64,000 nucleotides of DNA, taken from assembly GCA_026122225.1 (NCBI GenBank), contig JANEZZ010002758.1:682001-746000 (forward strand). The letters are read 5' to 3'. The position numbers and the translations under genes were made by a program. Numbering within the stretch: the first letter of the stretch is position 1; every line of letters starts with the position of its first letter. This DNA comes from Heloderma charlesbogerti. Lineage: Eukaryota; Chordata; Lepidosauria; Squamata; Helodermatidae. The notes under the pieces are model-generated. The model searched no databases and was not told where the DNA came from. It saw only the letters and a program-made list of their open reading frames with translations. Shown here in pieces: positions 62,326 to 64,000 of the stretch.

Positions 62326-62338
62326 GGTGATGTCTCAC

Positions 62339-63521
62339 CTACAGTCTACAGTCACCGTCTGCAGTGATCTTGGAGCCCAAGAAAATAAAATCTGTCACTG
62401 CCACCATTTCTTCCCCTCCTATATGCCAGGAAGTGATGGGGCCAGATGCCATGATCTTCGTTTTTTTAATGTTGAGTTTCAAACCAGCTTTTGCACTCTC
62501 CACTTTCATCCTCAACAAGGGGCTCTTTAGATCCTCTTCGCTTTCTGCCATTAGGGTGTTATCGTCTGCGTATCTGAGGTTGTTGATAATTCTCCCAGCA
62601 ATCTTAATCCCGGCCTGTGATTCATCCAACCCGGCATTTCTCATGATGTACTCTGCATATCAGTTAAATAAGCAGGGTGACAATATGCAGCCTTGTCGTA
62701 CTCCTTTCCCAATTTGGAACCAATCGGTTGTTCCATGTCTGGTTCTTACTGTTTCTTCTTGACCATGTACAGGTTTCTCAGGAGACAGGTAAGGTGGTCT
62801 GGTACTCCCATCTCTTTGCCACAGTTTGCCACAGTTTGTTGTGATCCACACAATCAAAGGCTTTAGCATAGCCAATGAAGCAGAAATAGATGTTTTTCTG
62901 GAATTCTCTTGCTTTCTCCATGATCCAGTGAATGTTGGTGATTTGATCTCTAGTTCCTCTGCCTCTTCGAAACCCAGCTTGTACTTCCGGTAGTTCTCGG
63001 TTCACATACTGCCGAAGCCTAGCTTGTAGGATTTTGAGCATCACCTTGCTGGCATGTGAAATGAGCGCAATTGTTCGGTAGTTTGAACACTCTTTGGCAC
63101 TGCCCTTCTTTGGAACTGGAATGTAAACTGACCTTTTCCAGTCTTGTGGCCTCTGTTGAGTGTTCCAAAGTTGTTGGCATATTGAGTGCAGCACTTTAAC
63201 AGCATCATCTTTTAGGATTTTAAACAGCTCAGCTGGAAGACTGTCATCTCCGCTAGCTTTGTTGTTAGTAATGCTTCCTAAGGCCCACTTGATTTCACTC
63301 TCTAGGATGTCCGGCTCAAGTTCAGTGACCACACTATCATGGCTATCGGGGACATTAAGATCTTTCCTGTATAGTTCTTCTGTGTATTCTTGCCACCTCT
63401 TCTTAATCTCATCTGCTTCTGTTAGGTCCCTGCCTTCTTTGTCCTTTATCATGCCCGTCTTTGCACAAAACGTTACCTTGATACCTCCAATTTTCTTGAA
63501 AAGATCTCTAGTCTTTCCCAT
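62339..63521 (-). pseudogene. BovB reverse transcriptase, inactive
   Basis: Blocks in order: KASGDDSLPAELFKIL, YRTIALISHASKVMLKIL, VQAGFRRGRGTRDQI (motif 2), NIYFCFIGYAKAFDCVDHNK (motif A; the catalytic Asp after FI is Gly, codon GGC at 62871-62873), GVRQGCILSPCLFN (motif B) followed by a stop, and NLRYADDNTLMAES (motif C, both Asp kept). The motif A change plus a stop and frameshift rule out activity. Confidence 0.88.
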
Positions 63522-63838
63522 TCTATTGTTTTCCTCAATTTCTTTGCATTGTTCATTTAAGAAGGCCTTCTTGTCTCTCCTTGCTATTCTCTGGAACTCT
63601 GAATTCAGTTGGATATATCTTCCCCTTTCTCCCTTGCTTTTCGCTTCCCTTCTTTCCTCAGCTACTTGTAAAGCCTCATCAGACAGCCACTTCGCTTTCT
63701 TGCATTTCTTTTTGTTTGGGATGATTTCGTTGCTGCCTCCTGAACAATGTTACGGACCTCCATCTATAGTTCCTCAGGCGCTCTGTCCATCAGGTCTAAT
63801 CCCTTAAATCTATTCATCACCTCCACTGTGTATTCATA

Positions 63839-64000
63839 AGGGATATGATTTAGGTCATACCTGTATGGTTTGTTTGCTTTGACCACCCTAATTAATCTGG
63901 TGTCATCTGTAAACTTGGCCACGTCACTGCTCACTCCTAATTCCAAATCATTTATGAACAGGTTGAAAAGCATTGTTCCTAATACGGATCCCTGTGGGAC
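63839..64000 (-). mobile_element. CR1 LINE reverse transcriptase fragment, cut by window edge
   Basis: - strand: PTGIRIRNN-like start then MLFNLFINDLELGVSSDVAK and FTDDTRLIRVVKANK. LFN-F-NDL, then KF-DDT is the CR1 motif B-C spacing (usually FADDTKL). It continues beyond 64000. Confidence 0.75.

Larger units (their letters stand above)
61872..63838 (-). mobile_element. BovB/RTE LINE, about 2 kb, with RT domain
   Basis: Longest BovB copy here. Its 3' end is at 61872 (TTGTTGTTCAGTTGTTAAGT antisense). On the - strand, from high to low coordinates, it carries the post-endonuclease region (EVMNRFKGLDLMDRAPEEL), the connection (GKTRDLFKKIGGIK), the reverse transcriptase and the C-terminal domain. 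Frames are broken by a stop in FN*YAEY near 62660 and by an indel near 62820. 5'-truncated, meeting CR1 sequence near 63840. Confidence 0.9.

Noticed and set aside
62364..62762. 132-codon + frame, also one at 3143-3562
   Set aside because: Antisense of BovB; both copies show the same shadow frame.
63160..63807. 215-codon + frame rich in Ser and Leu
   Set aside because: Antisense shadow of the BovB reverse transcriptase.

Overview
The window is vertebrate nuclear DNA, almost certainly from a squamate reptile (lizard or snake). The evidence is the repeat set: a tRNA-derived SINE of the Sauria type with a (CAAT)n tail, three BovB/RTE LINE copies, DIRS-type tyrosine-recombinase retrotransposons, CR1 and L2-like LINEs, and a nearly intact Tc1/mariner element. 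Genes are split into short exons with GT-AG introns. There is no bacterial gene organisation, no CRISPR array and no operon. I cannot name the species.

Two genes lie tail to tail. On the + strand, nine coding exons between 12127 and 25435 add up to 1023 nt and encode a complete 340-residue heterotrimeric G-protein beta subunit. Diagnostic residues fit GNB4 (beta-4). A long candidate 3' UTR runs to an AATAAA at 31133-31138. On the - strand, thirteen coding exons between 61093 and 34669 (1683 nt, 560 codons plus stop) encode mitofusin-1 (MFN1) from within the GTPase domain to the C-terminus; the 5' exons lie beyond the right edge. The two 3' ends are about 3.3 kb apart. The GNB4-MFN1 tail-to-tail arrangement is the same as in human 3q26.

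Layout. 1-12 kb is repeat-rich and probably lies upstream of, or in the first intron of, GNB4: a DIRS 3' part (1-1.8 kb), BovB (2.6-3.6 kb), a CR1 3' end (4.8-5.1 kb), an internally deleted DIRS with inverted terminal repeats (5.5-8.7 kb) and an L2-like LINE (9.0-11.8 kb). 12-31 kb is GNB4, with palindromic MITE-like clusters in its introns. 31-34.4 kb is a gene-poor gap. 34.4-64 kb is MFN1, whose introns hold hAT-like MITEs, SINEs, a Tc1 transposon (44216-45824), an L2-like ORF (49.5-50.2 kb), a 182-bp near-perfect hairpin (58529-58710), a solo LTR with target-site duplication (58868-59410), and a BovB/CR1 junction at the end.

I found no evidence of an undescribed multi-gene system. The most interesting material is mobile DNA: the young Tc1 copy, the long hairpin fused to a 5S-rRNA-like head, the DIRS copy that lost its reverse transcriptase but keeps its recombinase residues, and nested hAT-like MITEs with readable target duplications. 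Exon boundaries were placed by eye from splice consensus and remembered family sequence; no alignment or database search was run.
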